From: Acidobacteriota bacterium | GTDB taxonomy: Bacteria; Acidobacteriota; Thermoanaerobaculia; Multivoradales; SZUA-115 | DNA length: 59,974 nt | Direction: 5' to 3' | Assembly (NCBI GenBank): GCA_024277255.1 | Contig: JAJRVQ010000171.1 | Span: 1-59,974, forward strand | Part shown: positions 1 through 9,591 of the stretch, in pieces | Layout: the number at the start of each line of letters is the position of its first letter | Numbering within the stretch: position 1 is the stretch's first letter | Notes under the pieces: generated by a model | Databases searched by the model: none | Seen by the model: only the letters and a program-made list of their open reading frames with translations | What the model was told of the DNA's origin: nothing | Program-made: the position numbers and the translations under genes

Positions 1-337
1 CAGATTCTTCGCCTCCTACAGCTCAACGTATTCGAACGAAGGCCACTAGAACAGCTCCTCAGACCGCCCGATCCCATCGCAACGGATACTCCTCTTCAAC
101 TCCACCTCAGGATTGCATGAAAGTTAGTGGGACAGCAGTGATACCCACAGTGCCCGAGGATGATTTTCTCTACCTGAGTCAACGACTCCTCCGCGCAGCG
201 ATGCAAATACCACCCGCGTCATGGCGTGGGGTGACCTCCATCGCAGCCAGCGGACTCAGACAGGCTGGGTACGTGCCGGACTAGAAGCGTACCAATCCTG
301 CAGCTGGCTCATAGCTGCCGCAAGGAACAGGTCCCTG
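1..337. other. Non-coding start of window
   Basis: No convincing gene, RNA or repeat was seen in this stretch, which precedes the acyltransferase gene. A reading frame open from about position 221 runs into the acyltransferase, but its first 39 codons do not look like the start of that family. Confidence 0.5.
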
Positions 338-2287
338 ATGAGTCGCCCAACGCTATCGTATCGCCCGGAAATAGATGGCCTGCGAGCTGTAGCCGTCGGC
401 GCGGTCATCCTCTATCATGCCTCGATCAGCTTTCGAGGAGTCGATCTTTTTCAAGGCGGCTTCCTCGGCGTTGACGTATTCCTTGTCATTTCAGGCTACC
501 TGATCGCCTCGCTAATCCTCAAGGAGTACTCCGCAAGCAGCTCCTTCTCGTACCTGAATTTCTACGCGCGGCGTGTACGGCGGCTACTACCGGCATTGCT
601 ACTCGTCCTTCTCGCCACCGTACCCTTGGCGTGGATCTATATGATGCCGGGCCAGTTGGTGGACTTCGCCGAGTCGCTAGTCTCGGTCTTGCTCTTCAGC
701 TCGAACTTTCACTTCCACCTCTCCCTCCAAGAATACGGAGCTGAATCGGCGTTACTGAAGCCACTACTCCATTGCTGGTCTCTGTCACTTGAAGAGCAAT
801 TCTACCTACTCTTCCCGGTAGCCTTTGTGGCCGTGTTGCACTACTTGCGGCGCCATCTGATCTTGGTAGTCTGCGCGGCCGGAATCGGCAGTCTAGTGTT
901 TGCACAGTGGGCCAGCGGCGCTCAGCCATCAATGGCTTTCTACTTGCTTCCATGGCGCTCTTGGGAGTTACTCGGCGGAGTACTGCTGGCTGGCCTCGAG
1001 TACAAGAATCAGGGGCGCCCTCGAACAGGGATGTGGAATATCGGCGCCGCTCTCGGATTGTTGCTGATCCTCGCCTCGATGGCCTGGTTCGACCCTACAA
1101 CTCAGCATCCGTCCCTGCTCACCCTGATCCCGGTCCTCGGCACAATGCTGGTGATCTGGTTCGCTGGCCCCAGCGACTTGTGTGGAAGACTCCTATCAAA
1201 CCGAGTTTTCGTGTGGATCGGTCTCATCTCATATTCGCTATATCTATGGCATTACCCAATTTTCGCTTTCGGACGCCTCGCTCATGCAATCCCCTCTCGC
1301 ACCGACAAGGTCCTGTGGATCCTTCTATCGGTATCCCTATCCGCCATTTCGTATCGTTGGCTCGAACGACCGTTCCGGGATGCTCGCCGAACTTCCCGCA
1401 GGCTGTTGTGGCTAACCCTCGGCGGAGCGAGTCTGTTGCTCTTCGCTTTCTCTTTCATCGCCATCGATCAAGAAGGCCTTCCTTTTCGATTCCACGACCT
1501 GAAGATCGCCTACGGCAAGAACGAATTCGACAATGAAGTATTGAAGCTTCGGTCTTGGGAACCACTGGAAAGTCGCGCCTTGGAGAACGGTCTCCCACTT
1601 GGCAGATTCGAACACACCCGGCGATGGTACTCCGATACCGAAAGTCGTCAGAGAAGGCGCGTCCTCGTAGTCGGAAATTCCCACTCCAAGGATCTGTACA
1701 ACGCCATTGATCAAAACCGCGAGTATTTTCCGCACATTGAGGTTGCGCGCTACGGCATAGAGATTCAAGACCGGAAAAATGAGAAGGCTTGGAACCGCTT
1801 CCTGAAGTCACCAAACTTCATAGCATCTGACGTCGTCGTCATCTCTACGCGCTATCGTATCGACCAGTCCGTGGATGATATCGATGACCTCAGTAGCTTC
1901 ATAAAGCCCATTCGCGACCGCAGCAAACTCGTGATCATCACCTCCAATACGCCCGAGTTTTTGAGTTACAAGGATACACCGATTTTCGACTACTACGCGC
2001 GCGACCAGCACGAGCTGCCTGATGAATCCGCACTTGCCAATATTTATTATCAACGCCTTGATCCATGGGTATTGCGGAATAATGTTCGTCTAAAGGAAGT
2101 CGCGGACCAAATGGGCGTCACATACATTGACAAAGTTGAATTGACTTGCCAGCCACGCCTTGGCAGCTGCGCAGGGGTGACGCCAGACGGGTACAAGATG
2201 TACTACGACTATGGTCACCTTACTCTTGAAGGTGCCCGCTACGTCGGACAGCTGATTCACCAAAGGGGTTGGCTACAACTACCCTGA
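338..2287 (+). CDS. OafA/YrhL-type membrane acyltransferase with C-terminal SGNH domain
   Basis: A 649-residue integral membrane protein predicted to O-acetylate or otherwise acylate a surface polysaccharide. The N-terminus has the Acyltransferase_3 signature: 'YRPEIDGLRAVAV' followed by 'LYHA', then about ten hydrophobic helices to roughly residue 380. The C-terminal third is a soluble SGNH-hydrolase-like domain, with the nucleophile block 'VVGNSHSKDLYNA' (the usual GDS is GNS here) and the closing 'DYGHLTLEGA' with the catalytic Asp-x-x-His arrangement. I chose the ATG at 338 because the family normally begins just before the 'RPEIDGLRA' motif; the longer upstream frame has no family features. 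Its neighbours suggest no specific polysaccharide, and it ends close to a convergent kinase gene. The family is certain; the substrate is unknown. Confidence 0.9.
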   Translation: MSRPTLSYRPEIDGLRAVAVGAVILYHASISFRGVDLFQGGFLGVDVFLVISGYLIASLILKEYSASSSFSYLNFYARRVRRLLPALLLVLLATVPLAWIYMMPGQLVDFAESLVSVLLFSSNFHFHLSLQEYGAESALLKPLLHCWSLSLEEQFYLLFPVAFVAVLHYLRRHLILVVCAAGIGSLVFAQWASGAQPSMAFYLLPWRSWELLGGVLLAGLEYKNQGRPRTGMWNIGAALGLLLILASMAWFDPTTQHPSLLTLIPVLGTMLVIWFAGPSDLCGRLLSNRVFVWIGLISYSLYLWHYPIFAFGRLAHAIPSRTDKVLWILLSVSLSAISYRWLERPFRDARRTSRRLLWLTLGGASLLLFAFSFIAIDQEGLPFRFHDLKIAYGKNEFDNEVLKLRSWEPLESRALENGLPLGRFEHTRRWYSDTESRQRRRVLVVGNSHSKDLYNAIDQNREYFPHIEVARYGIEIQDRKNEKAWNRFLKSPNFIASDVVVISTRYRIDQSVDDIDDLSSFIKPIRDRSKLVIITSNTPEFLSYKDTPIFDYYARDQHELPDESALANIYYQRLDPWVLRNNVRLKEVADQMGVTYIDKVELTCQPRLGSCAGVTPDGYKMYYDYGHLTLEGARYVGQLIHQRGWLQLP

Positions 2288-2395
2288 CAGATTGCGAGTT
2301 AGCGCCCTGTCGCTCTCCATTCTACGGAATTCGGCACCGAAACGCCGGATGCACTCGGAATTCTCGGAGGTTTGGGTCTTTTCGTAGCATCAACG

Positions 2396-5161
2396 TCATG
2401 GACTCCAGGAATCCGGTAACCCAAGGCTGCGCGAGACTTCATCAACCTTCGCAATGGCAATATCAAGGTCCGAATACGCTGAGGGTTCCAAGGTCTCCCC
2501 TCGTTGCACCTGGTCGAGGGTGGAGATGGCTTCGCGCAGTGCCTGGTGAGCGCCAAGGGAGTCGTTGCACTCGCCTCTTAGCTGCGCCACTTGGGTGGCA
2601 GTGATAACAAGGCTGATTCTGTCGTCGTCGCTGCTCTCCTCGATGGCCACAATCTGACGCCGTGTCTCAAAGGCGAATTCCATCAATTCCAGGGCCTCGA
2701 CGGCATTGCCCGATTCCGCTCGGATGTCGGCCTGTGCCTCGTAGGCCACGGCGAGGCCGTCCATCCAGGTGGGGTGAGCGGTGGTGGTGCCAGCCACCAG
2801 CCTGGCTTGCACTTGTGCGGATCGCGCGAACGCTTGAAATGCCTCGTCCGTGTCGCCCAAGGCCCAGGAGATTTCGCCTCGGCGGATGAGTTCCCAGGCC
2901 AGGCCATGGCGCCAATTGTGGTTGCCCGGTTCTCGCTGAACCAACTCCTCCAGGAGCGCTAGTGCCTCCGCATTGGCGTCGTGGGCTTCGGGGAGGCGTT
3001 GGAGGTTGAGGTAGATAGAGGCCAAGCCCTGACCTTTTTGAGTGGCCAGCCGCTGCTGCCAGAGGAGGGCTTCGGGTTGGCGGGCGACCAATGCTTGGTA
3101 GATCTCGCTGGCCTTCCCGAACTCGCGCAGGGCCGCTACTTGGTCTTCGAGGGAGAACATCTGAAAGAGGCCCATTACATAGTGGGCGTATCCCAGTTCA
3201 TCTTGGATCGCCACATCCTCCGGGTTCTCCCTCTGTAGCTCTACTAATTTCTGAAGTCCCTCGGAGAGGGGCGCTCTCGCCAGATCGAGATGGTTTTGAA
3301 GGCGGTGGAAGTTACCGAGATCCTGAACTAGAAACGAAGCCATGGCCAGCCGAGTGGCCTTGTGATCGGGGAAGTCCGCGGTGAGCGCGCGCAGCAGCGT
3401 CTCCGTCTGGTGCAGGTACGTCTCGGCCGCGGTCAACGCCCCGCGAGTCTGGTGTTCATCCATGAGCAGCCGTAGATCCTGCGCCAGGTCGAGGCGAGCC
3501 GAAGGGCCATCCGGCGCGCGTCTCACCCGCTCTTGGTCGATCTCCCGCGCCTTTTCGTAGGCATCGAGCGCGGCCTCGGCATCGCCGCGCGCGGCAAGGA
3601 CCTTGCCGATCTGGCGCAGGGCCACGGCGGGTCGCCGCCCCGCCTGGGAAAGGTCGCCGGCGAGAGAGGACTCGAAGTGGGTCAAGGACTTGCGAGCGAT
3701 CGACTCCAGCAAGTCCAAGCGTCCCCGCGGCTCGAGCTGCGCGCTCAGGTCATCGAGCATGAATCCCGCGAGTTCCTCGGCCTGCACACGGGCTTCTTCG
3801 GCTCTACCGTAGAGGATGTTCGAGCGAATGCCGAAACCGATGATCGTGCCAAGGAACGCCAGGGCCACCGCAACGGCCAGGGCGTGACGACGCAAGATCT
3901 TGCGGGCTCGATAGACAAGGCTCGGAGGTCTGGCTTCAATCGGCCGTCCATCCAACCAACGCTCCAGGTCAGCGGCCAATCCGGCCGCGGTGCCGTATCG
4001 CTTGGAGGGGTCGGCGTGGGTGGCACGGCGAACGATCCAGTCCAACTCGCCGCGAAGTCGACGGATCAATCGCTTTTCGTCGAGGTTGCGACGCTGAGCG
4101 ATCTTCTGGCGCTCTTCTTGAGGTAGGCGCCGCAGTTGTTGACTAGGAAAGGGGAGGTCCAGGACTAGCTTAGGGATCTGTGGAGTGGTGTCCGCGGTAG
4201 AAGTCTTGGAAGGTCTAACCCCGGCCAAGAGTTCACCAAGGACGACGCCGAGCGAATAGACGTCGGAGCGGGTATCCACCGCTTGACGTCCTTCCAGGAG
4301 TGCTTCTGGGCTGATGTAGCCAGGGCTCCCCATGCGAAGCCGAGTCGCCGTGGCCACGGCAGCCGCCTCGCTCCAGGGCTCCAGCGCCTTGGCGATGCCG
4401 AAGTCGATGATCTTGGGCCGGGGGCCGCTGTTGGTTTCGGATACGAGGATGTTCGAGGGTTTGAGATCGCGGTGGATCACCCCTTTTTCATGCGCGTGGC
4501 GTACGCCGTCGCACACGGCCACGAGCAGCTCCAGGCGGCTGCGCAGGCCGAGTTTGCGTTTGTCGCAGTACTGGGTGATCGGTTCGCCCGGAATGTACTC
4601 CAGAACGATGTAAGGCTGCCCGTGCGCGGTGGCGCCGGCGTCAAAGACCTGAGCGATGACCGGGTGGCTGAAGCGCGCCATGGCTTCCCGCTCAAGCTCG
4701 TAGCGGCGTAGGGTTTCACTGGGATCTCCCCCCCAGTGGATCAACTTGAGCGCGACTCGCCGGGGGAGTGGGTCGCTCTGCTCCGCGAGGTACACGGTCC
4801 CCATCCCCCCGACACCCAGGATCTTCAGGATCCGGTATGGGCCGACGTTTTGAGGCATCGTCCACGTCCTGCCCAATAGCTCATCGATATCCTGCAACAC
4901 CGGTGGACCACTGCCGCAGTCAGTACCGCCCCGGCTTGGCACTGCTTGGCCAAGCCCCTCCCCTGCCTGGGCCGCCGCCAAGAGCGAGGTGACCTCCTGC
5001 AGCAGCTCTTCGTCTCCTTCGCAGCTTTGCGCGAGAAAACTACGCTGCTGATCCGCGGGTTGGGCGAGAGCTTCCTGAAACAGCCGGCCTACCCTGCTGG
5101 CGCGGGTTTGGGGATTCAGAGGCTGCGTTGGCCCGTCCGAAGGGATGGATCTCTTCGTCAT
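2396..5161 (-). CDS. Serine/threonine protein kinase with membrane anchor and TPR-like sensor
   Basis: A 921-residue Hanks-type kinase. After a roughly 100-residue N-terminal segment, the kinase domain shows the glycine loop 'LGVGGMGTVYLAE' (about 115-127), 'ALKLI' with the ATP-binding Lys, 'HRDLKPSN' (about 230-237) and 'IDFGIAK' (DFG about 253-255). A single transmembrane helix follows near residues 427-446. The remaining roughly 470 residues are helical repeats of TPR type, with alternating Ala/Leu-rich pairs. This architecture is common in Acidobacteriota. The ATG at 5161 is preferred over an upstream TTG at 5218 because it directly precedes the typical N-terminal segment. It lies about 190 nt downstream of the peptide operon's last gene on the same strand, so read-through is possible but not shown. 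Confidence 0.9.
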   Translation of the reverse strand: MTKRSIPSDGPTQPLNPQTRASRVGRLFQEALAQPADQQRSFLAQSCEGDEELLQEVTSLLAAAQAGEGLGQAVPSRGGTDCGSGPPVLQDIDELLGRTWTMPQNVGPYRILKILGVGGMGTVYLAEQSDPLPRRVALKLIHWGGDPSETLRRYELEREAMARFSHPVIAQVFDAGATAHGQPYIVLEYIPGEPITQYCDKRKLGLRSRLELLVAVCDGVRHAHEKGVIHRDLKPSNILVSETNSGPRPKIIDFGIAKALEPWSEAAAVATATRLRMGSPGYISPEALLEGRQAVDTRSDVYSLGVVLGELLAGVRPSKTSTADTTPQIPKLVLDLPFPSQQLRRLPQEERQKIAQRRNLDEKRLIRRLRGELDWIVRRATHADPSKRYGTAAGLAADLERWLDGRPIEARPPSLVYRARKILRRHALAVAVALAFLGTIIGFGIRSNILYGRAEEARVQAEELAGFMLDDLSAQLEPRGRLDLLESIARKSLTHFESSLAGDLSQAGRRPAVALRQIGKVLAARGDAEAALDAYEKAREIDQERVRRAPDGPSARLDLAQDLRLLMDEHQTRGALTAAETYLHQTETLLRALTADFPDHKATRLAMASFLVQDLGNFHRLQNHLDLARAPLSEGLQKLVELQRENPEDVAIQDELGYAHYVMGLFQMFSLEDQVAALREFGKASEIYQALVARQPEALLWQQRLATQKGQGLASIYLNLQRLPEAHDANAEALALLEELVQREPGNHNWRHGLAWELIRRGEISWALGDTDEAFQAFARSAQVQARLVAGTTTAHPTWMDGLAVAYEAQADIRAESGNAVEALELMEFAFETRRQIVAIEESSDDDRISLVITATQVAQLRGECNDSLGAHQALREAISTLDQVQRGETLEPSAYSDLDIAIAKVDEVSRSLGLPDSWSP

Positions 5162-5349
5162 TGTCGACGCCTTTGCACGGTCTGTCGAATCTCTGCGCGC
5201 CGATTTTCCTCGGCGCAATCGCTATGTTGTCTTCAGCGGTTGAAGACTACCAAAGCGGCAGAGACGCCATCTGCTTGCCAGGAAGAGAAGCAGGCTTGAC
5301 CAAGCGTCCACGAGACTGGGGAAAGATCAATTGCGCTTTCGACGGGCCC

Positions 5350-5727
5350 TTACGACGGATCGTGGTGAGCGCCGGGCGGCGCGAATTCGCTCCACCGAGG
5401 TATGGAGTGTTTGCGCGCCGAGTAGCGGTAGTAGGTCGCGAAAGACAGACCGATAACCAGCCCAGCAAGCGCAGAAATGGCTACGGCAAGCTGGAGGGCA
5501 AGGCCGCTTCGCGACCAAACAGCAAACCACATTACCAAGCCCCAGCCCACGCCGAAGACGCCTCCGGAGACGGCGAGGTTTCCAAGGAAGCCAGCGAAGT
5601 GCGGTGGCGGCGCCTTGACACCCAGTCGCCACAGCCACTTGACCAACGTCGGTGCATAGGTCCTATGCCAAAGGCCCTTCGAGGCGAGCAATTCCAAGGC
5701 CGCGGCGCGTTTCTCATCAAAGGTCAT
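5350..5727 (-). CDS. DUF6404-like small membrane protein
   Basis: A 125-residue protein beginning 'MTFDEKRAAALELLASKG'. It has an amphipathic N-terminal half containing 'LWRLGVKAPPPHF', then two hydrophobic helices ('GVFGVGWGLVMWFAVW' and a second from about residue 75). This matches my memory of the DUF6404 family, whose function is unknown. The start at 5727 is 17 nt after the stop of the MacB-like permease, so it is probably the last cistron of the peptide operon. Its role there (immunity, accessory or unrelated) cannot be told from sequence. Confidence 0.75.
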   Translation of the reverse strand: MTFDEKRAAALELLASKGLWHRTYAPTLVKWLWRLGVKAPPPHFAGFLGNLAVSGGVFGVGWGLVMWFAVWSRSGLALQLAVAISALAGLVIGLSFATYYRYSARKHSIPRWSEFAPPGAHHDPS

Positions 5728-5743
5728 GGCGGCGTTGATCCTC

Positions 5744-6967
5744 CTACTCGTACCTGAGGCAGTCGATTGGATCCAGCCTGGAGGCTTTCCAAGCTGGATA
5801 TAGGCCGAAGCCGATGCCGATCGCCGCGGGTACGGCGAAAGCGCAGATGAAGGCCCAGAGTGGAATAGCAAAGACGGCTCCAAGAAAGGCATAGCTCAGT
5901 ATCGCGCTCACCGCATAGCCCAAGACGAGGCCCACGACACCGCCCATGACGGAGAGGAGCGACGCCTCGACCAAGAACTGAGTTAGCAACGACCGCTTCG
6001 TGGCGCCCACGCTCTTGCGAACGCCGATCTCGCGCGTTCGTTCGGTGACGCTGACCAGCATGATGTTCATGATGCCGATGCCGCCCACCAGGAGCGCGAT
6101 CGAGACCATTCCTCCGGCCACGGCACCGATGAAACCGGTGATGCTACCGACAATGGAAGCAAACTGCCTTGGGCTGAAGACGCGGAATCCTTCCTGCTCC
6201 TTGGGCCTGACACCCTTGATGCGCCGCAGAGCGTCGGTCACCAGGTCGGCGCCATCGTCAGCGGTGGTTCGGGGGTCGATGCGGACGCTGCACAGGAGTT
6301 GACGACGCTGCAGTTGGGTCAGCAGCGGCATTCCGGTGCTGAGCGGGATGAGAACATTACTGTCGGGATCGTTGACGAATGTCGTGCCCTGTTCTTCCAA
6401 CACGCCGACAATCCTGAGGCTGAGGGAAGGTGTTTGGAGGAACTGGCCAAGGGGATTGCCCCTGATTCCCAATCTTTCGGGGACCTTGGATCCGACGATT
6501 GCCACCTTGTTTCCCAGTCGCAGGTCGCCGGGAACGAAGTTGCGCCCTAATTCGAGCTGCAAGTCGTTCACGTCGAGGTAGGTGTCATCAGACATGAGCA
6601 GGGTGGCGGTCATGGATCGGCCGCTGGCTTTCAGCTCCGTGCTGGTGACAGCCAGAGGAGTCACCAGCGTGATCTGCGGAACGGCCCGCTCCAGCGCCTT
6701 CAGATCCGCCAGTGTCAGTTCACGGTTTCGGACCTTGTTGAACTCCTCCAAAGGGACATCGCCAGGCATCAAGGGCCGCACGAACAGCGTCTGGCTGCCT
6801 GCCCGTTCGACCTGCTGGAGAATGCTCCTCTCCAACCCCTGAAGCAGACTCACCACGGTGACCACCGCCGCCACCCCGACGATGATCCCCAGCGTCGTAA
6901 GGCCCGATCGCAACTTGTTGGCGCCCAAGGCACTCAGCGCGGTTCCAAGAGTCGTGTACGTGCTCAC
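5744..6967 (-). CDS. MacB-like ABC transporter permease (FtsX family), no ATPase domain
   Basis: A 407-residue permease with the standard MacB layout: one N-terminal transmembrane helix ('LTTLGIIVGVAAVVTVVSLL'), a periplasmic MacB_PCD domain of about 230 residues, and three C-terminal helices of the FtsX domain. 'TREIGVRKSVGATKRSLLTQF' and the closing 'PAWKASRLDPIDCLRYE' are hallmark segments. The start is GTG at 6967, 5 nt after the stop of the MacA-like adaptor gene. Unlike E. coli MacB it lacks the N-terminal ATP-binding domain, and no partner ATPase lies in this operon; the only ABC ATPase in the window belongs to modABC. It likely exports or expels a peptide together with the adaptor. 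Confidence 0.9.
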   Translation of the reverse strand: MSTYTTLGTALSALGANKLRSGLTTLGIIVGVAAVVTVVSLLQGLERSILQQVERAGSQTLFVRPLMPGDVPLEEFNKVRNRELTLADLKALERAVPQITLVTPLAVTSTELKASGRSMTATLLMSDDTYLDVNDLQLELGRNFVPGDLRLGNKVAIVGSKVPERLGIRGNPLGQFLQTPSLSLRIVGVLEEQGTTFVNDPDSNVLIPLSTGMPLLTQLQRRQLLCSVRIDPRTTADDGADLVTDALRRIKGVRPKEQEGFRVFSPRQFASIVGSITGFIGAVAGGMVSIALLVGGIGIMNIMLVSVTERTREIGVRKSVGATKRSLLTQFLVEASLLSVMGGVVGLVLGYAVSAILSYAFLGAVFAIPLWAFICAFAVPAAIGIGFGLYPAWKASRLDPIDCLRYE

Positions 6968-6972
6968 CGCAG

Positions 6973-8226
6973 CTAACTCGATTGCGCCCCGGAGGCGTCC
7001 TGCTCAATCTCGGTGTCCGACTTTTCGCGGAGGTTCACGGAGGCACCGTCCCGAAGTTCCTTGAGCTTCCGGCTGGGCCCCGTGAGCACTGTGTCACCCT
7101 CAGAAAGCCCCTCGATGACCTCGTAGAACTGGGTGTTGGCGATGCCCGTCTGGATGGTCTGTTCGATCGCCATACCATCCCTCACCACCATTACTACGGC
7201 ATGGGACTCGGGAGCGAGCAGACCTTTTGCCAACGCATCCTCAAGGCTGCCGTCCCGCTCCAGTACGGCCTGGATGGGCACATGCAACGCCTCTTTCACA
7301 TCCGCAGTCAAGATCGTGCCACGTGCACTCATTCCGGGCCTGAGCAACGCGGTGTCGGGATTGGACGTTCCGAGGGCGACCTTCACAGTGTACATGTTCG
7401 CGTTCTGACCGGTTTGCTCGGCCGCGGAAGCGATTTCAAAGACCTTGCCCAGGAAGACGCGACCCGGCAATGACTCCACGTTCACCTGCACGTCCTGGCC
7501 CAACCTGAGGCGCACCACTTCGTTTTCGTTGACCCTGATTTCCGCGTTGATCTCGTTCATGTCCGAGATGACCATCAGCGTGGCGCCCGGCAGATTACTC
7601 ACGCCCTGGATCGCCATCTCGCCCATCTGGGCCCTCAGTGCAGTCACGCGGCCCGAGATGGGCGCCACGATCACGGTCTTGTCGAGGCCGTCCCGCATGA
7701 CCGCGACACTCGCCTGGTTCTGGACGATGTTGGCCTTCGCGGACTCGTAGTTCAGCTGCGCCGACTCCTCTGCCAGCATCGCCTGGCGATAGTCCTCGTC
7801 GGATACCAACCCCTCTTTGAATAGCGAATCGATCCTCCGGGCGTTCTCGCTCGCCCGCCTCATGACCGCCTCCAGACGCGCGGCATCCGCTCGCGCCACC
7901 TCCAGCTGGGCTTCCGCCTGGTACAGCTGCTGTTCTATCCGCACCGGATCGATGCTCACCAGGGGCTGGCCTGCCTTTACGTCTTGGCCATCCCGCACAT
8001 GAATGGCCTTGATCTCCCCCGACACGTTGGTGCCGATGTTGATACGGACATTGGCCTGGATCTCGCCACTCGCCTGGACGGTCTCACGAATCTCGCCCCG
8101 GGAGACTACATCCCACGAATACCTGTCGGCCGGGTCGACCCTGTCGTAGGTGAGCCCGAAACCGAGCAACGCGCCGCAGCCTAGGATCATCGCGATCAGG
8201 ATCGCTGGCCGCTTGGACACACTCAT
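6973..8226 (-). CDS. MacA-like periplasmic adaptor (HlyD/RND family)
   Basis: A 417-residue membrane-fusion protein. It has an N-terminal signal anchor ('AILIAMILGCGALLGFGLTY'), then a split biotinyl-lipoyl domain ('SGEIKAIHVRDGQDVKAGQPL' and 'IVAPISGRV') around a long coiled-coil hairpin (about residues 105-180), then beta-barrel and membrane-proximal domains. It ends with a charged Glu/Asp/Ser-rich tail. Such adaptors bridge an inner-membrane permease to an outer-membrane channel in tripartite export. The ATG at 8226 overlaps the TGA of the upstream Yip1-like gene (ATGA), indicating coupled translation. It is paired with the MacB-like permease downstream. Confidence 0.92.
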   Translation of the reverse strand: MSVSKRPAILIAMILGCGALLGFGLTYDRVDPADRYSWDVVSRGEIRETVQASGEIQANVRINIGTNVSGEIKAIHVRDGQDVKAGQPLVSIDPVRIEQQLYQAEAQLEVARADAARLEAVMRRASENARRIDSLFKEGLVSDEDYRQAMLAEESAQLNYESAKANIVQNQASVAVMRDGLDKTVIVAPISGRVTALRAQMGEMAIQGVSNLPGATLMVISDMNEINAEIRVNENEVVRLRLGQDVQVNVESLPGRVFLGKVFEIASAAEQTGQNANMYTVKVALGTSNPDTALLRPGMSARGTILTADVKEALHVPIQAVLERDGSLEDALAKGLLAPESHAVVMVVRDGMAIEQTIQTGIANTQFYEVIEGLSEGDTVLTGPSRKLKELRDGASVNLREKSDTEIEQDASGAQSS

Positions 8227-8984
8227 ACCCAGAAGTAGACCTTCCAGGCCAGGAAGATCAGTACGCCTAAAGCAGTGCAGGCGATGGCGTCGCCGCGCTG
8301 CAGTCGCATCGTATGACGAACACCGAGGTACAACAGCAGGAAGTAGGCGAGGATAAAGGGATCGACCTGCGCCAGCAGCCCGTACAACTTGGGATTCTCA
8401 GGTTGGAGGTAGTAGGCGAGGCCCGAAGGGGCGAGCCTCTCCGGAATCTGAGATCCGACCCCTCTCACCATGCAGACGGCACCCATCATCAGGGTGTAGG
8501 GCACCAGCACCAGATTGGGAACGGTCGCGGCGCTCAGCGCGTGCAAGAAACTTGGCTTCTTGGCTTCTTTGGTACTCAGAGCGAACAGCCAGAACACCAT
8601 GCCCATCCCCAAGTTTGAGAACAGCGAGCGGAGGCTGGAGGAGAAGATTCCCATCGGCAGAATGAACCGGGTCGACACCGCGATCGTCTGGTTGATCTGG
8701 TTGGCGCTGAGTTGACTATTCTGCTCGAGGATAGGGCGTTGAAAGGCGTCGACATCGACCTTCAACCCCCAGGCGATGATCATCAGCCAAGCGACGACGA
8801 TCACGGCCCATTGCGCCTGTCCCCACCGCGGAGCCTTGGCAAGCCGGTTGAAGAGCGCGGTGGGTGCCGTGAAAACACCCACCATCTGCTGCCACAAGCT
8901 GGGAGCTTGTGCGCTAGTGCGCAAGACTCCGTGACCGGGGTGCTCGGCTGTGGTGGGAATGGTGGTTGTGATGGGATCCTGCAT
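8223..8984 (-). CDS. Yip1-domain integral membrane protein
   Basis: A 253-residue protein with a soluble N-terminal 55 residues followed by about five transmembrane helices, resembling the bacterial YIP1 family. The segment 'QMVGVFTAPTALFNRLAKAP' before the first helix is typical of these proteins. Bacterial Yip1 proteins have no settled function. The ATG at 8984 is chosen because a good ribosome binding site (AAGGAG) lies 6-7 nt upstream. A longer frame to 9188 overlaps the 54-residue gene at 9008-9172 and has no family features. The stop overlaps the start of the MacA-like gene, so it is a true member of the operon, possibly a self-protection or trafficking factor. Confidence 0.8.
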   Translation of the reverse strand: MQDPITTTIPTTAEHPGHGVLRTSAQAPSLWQQMVGVFTAPTALFNRLAKAPRWGQAQWAVIVVAWLMIIAWGLKVDVDAFQRPILEQNSQLSANQINQTIAVSTRFILPMGIFSSSLRSLFSNLGMGMVFWLFALSTKEAKKPSFLHALSAATVPNLVLVPYTLMMGAVCMVRGVGSQIPERLAPSGLAYYLQPENPKLYGLLAQVDPFILAYFLLLYLGVRHTMRLQRGDAIACTALGVLIFLAWKVYFWV

Positions 8985-9007
8985 TGCTACTCCTTCAGGC
9001 GGCTTTC

Positions 9008-9172
9008 CTACTTTCTTAGAACCAAGAGAACGACTGCGGCAATGATCGCAACCGACCCGGCCCATTGCAGCACGGTTTGCCAGGGTTGCCGAGGAACCAA
9101 AATGGCCACCCCAAACAACCCCAGTCCCAGCGAGGTTGGATAGAAGAACAATGGTAAACGCCGACGCTCCAT
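9008..9172 (-). CDS. 54-residue membrane protein
   Basis: A small protein not recognised as a known family. After a basic start ('MERRRLPLFFY') it has two hydrophobic segments, about residues 8-27 and 36-52, ending in 'VLLVLRK'. Its ATG at 9172 overlaps the TGA of the preceding membrane-protein gene (TGATG), which strongly suggests coupled translation. It lies wholly between two operon members. Small two-helix proteins in bacteriocin loci often give immunity or assist export, but that role is only an inference here. Confidence 0.65.
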   Translation of the reverse strand: MERRRLPLFFYPTSLGLGLFGVAILVPRQPWQTVLQWAGSVAIIAAVVLLVLRK

Positions 9173-9591
9173 CAGTCTTCCTCCACAACGTACTCTAGGC
9201 TAAGGGGCCACGCCATCAGAGCTGCAATTCCGGACACTACCCAACTAGCAAGCACTGTGCCTGACATCAGGCTGCTCACGAAGATCAGAAAAGATTCAGC
9301 GGACTCCATGGGGTCGAGACCAACCAACGCGGGGTCCGTCAACAGAGCGCCTAAACCGACCAGGGAGAGAATGGCCCCCGCGACCACCCCCATGAGCGCG
9401 GCCACCTTGACCCCACTGGCCTTGGCCCTCGTCCCCGCGAGGACTCCAATGAGAATCGCAATGGTCACCGACAGGGCCGTTCGGAGGGGCGCGCTGGCAA
9501 AAACTCCAAACTGGATCAGCCAGATCTGTCCCGCCGCTCCAACAACCCCCAACAACACTCCGATCCCGATGATCACCCGTGGACTTTTCAT
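9172..9591 (-). CDS. Four-helix membrane protein of unknown function
   Basis: A 139-residue protein starting 'MKSPRVIIGIGVLLGVVGA'. It has four hydrophobic helices with many Gly/Ala residues (about residues 5-25, 35-52, 57-80 and 95-120) and ends in the acidic 'YVVEED'. No family was recognised. The ATG at 9591 overlaps the TGA of the 780-residue fusion gene (ATGA), so it is translationally coupled to the modification enzyme. The frame extends upstream to 9633, but that part lies inside the fusion gene's coding end and has no ribosome binding site. An immunity or membrane-partner role is possible but unproven. Confidence 0.75.
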   Translation of the reverse strand: MKSPRVIIGIGVLLGVVGAAGQIWLIQFGVFASAPLRTALSVTIAILIGVLAGTRAKASGVKVAALMGVVAGAILSLVGLGALLTDPALVGLDPMESAESFLIFVSSLMSGTVLASWVVSGIAALMAWPLSLEYVVEED

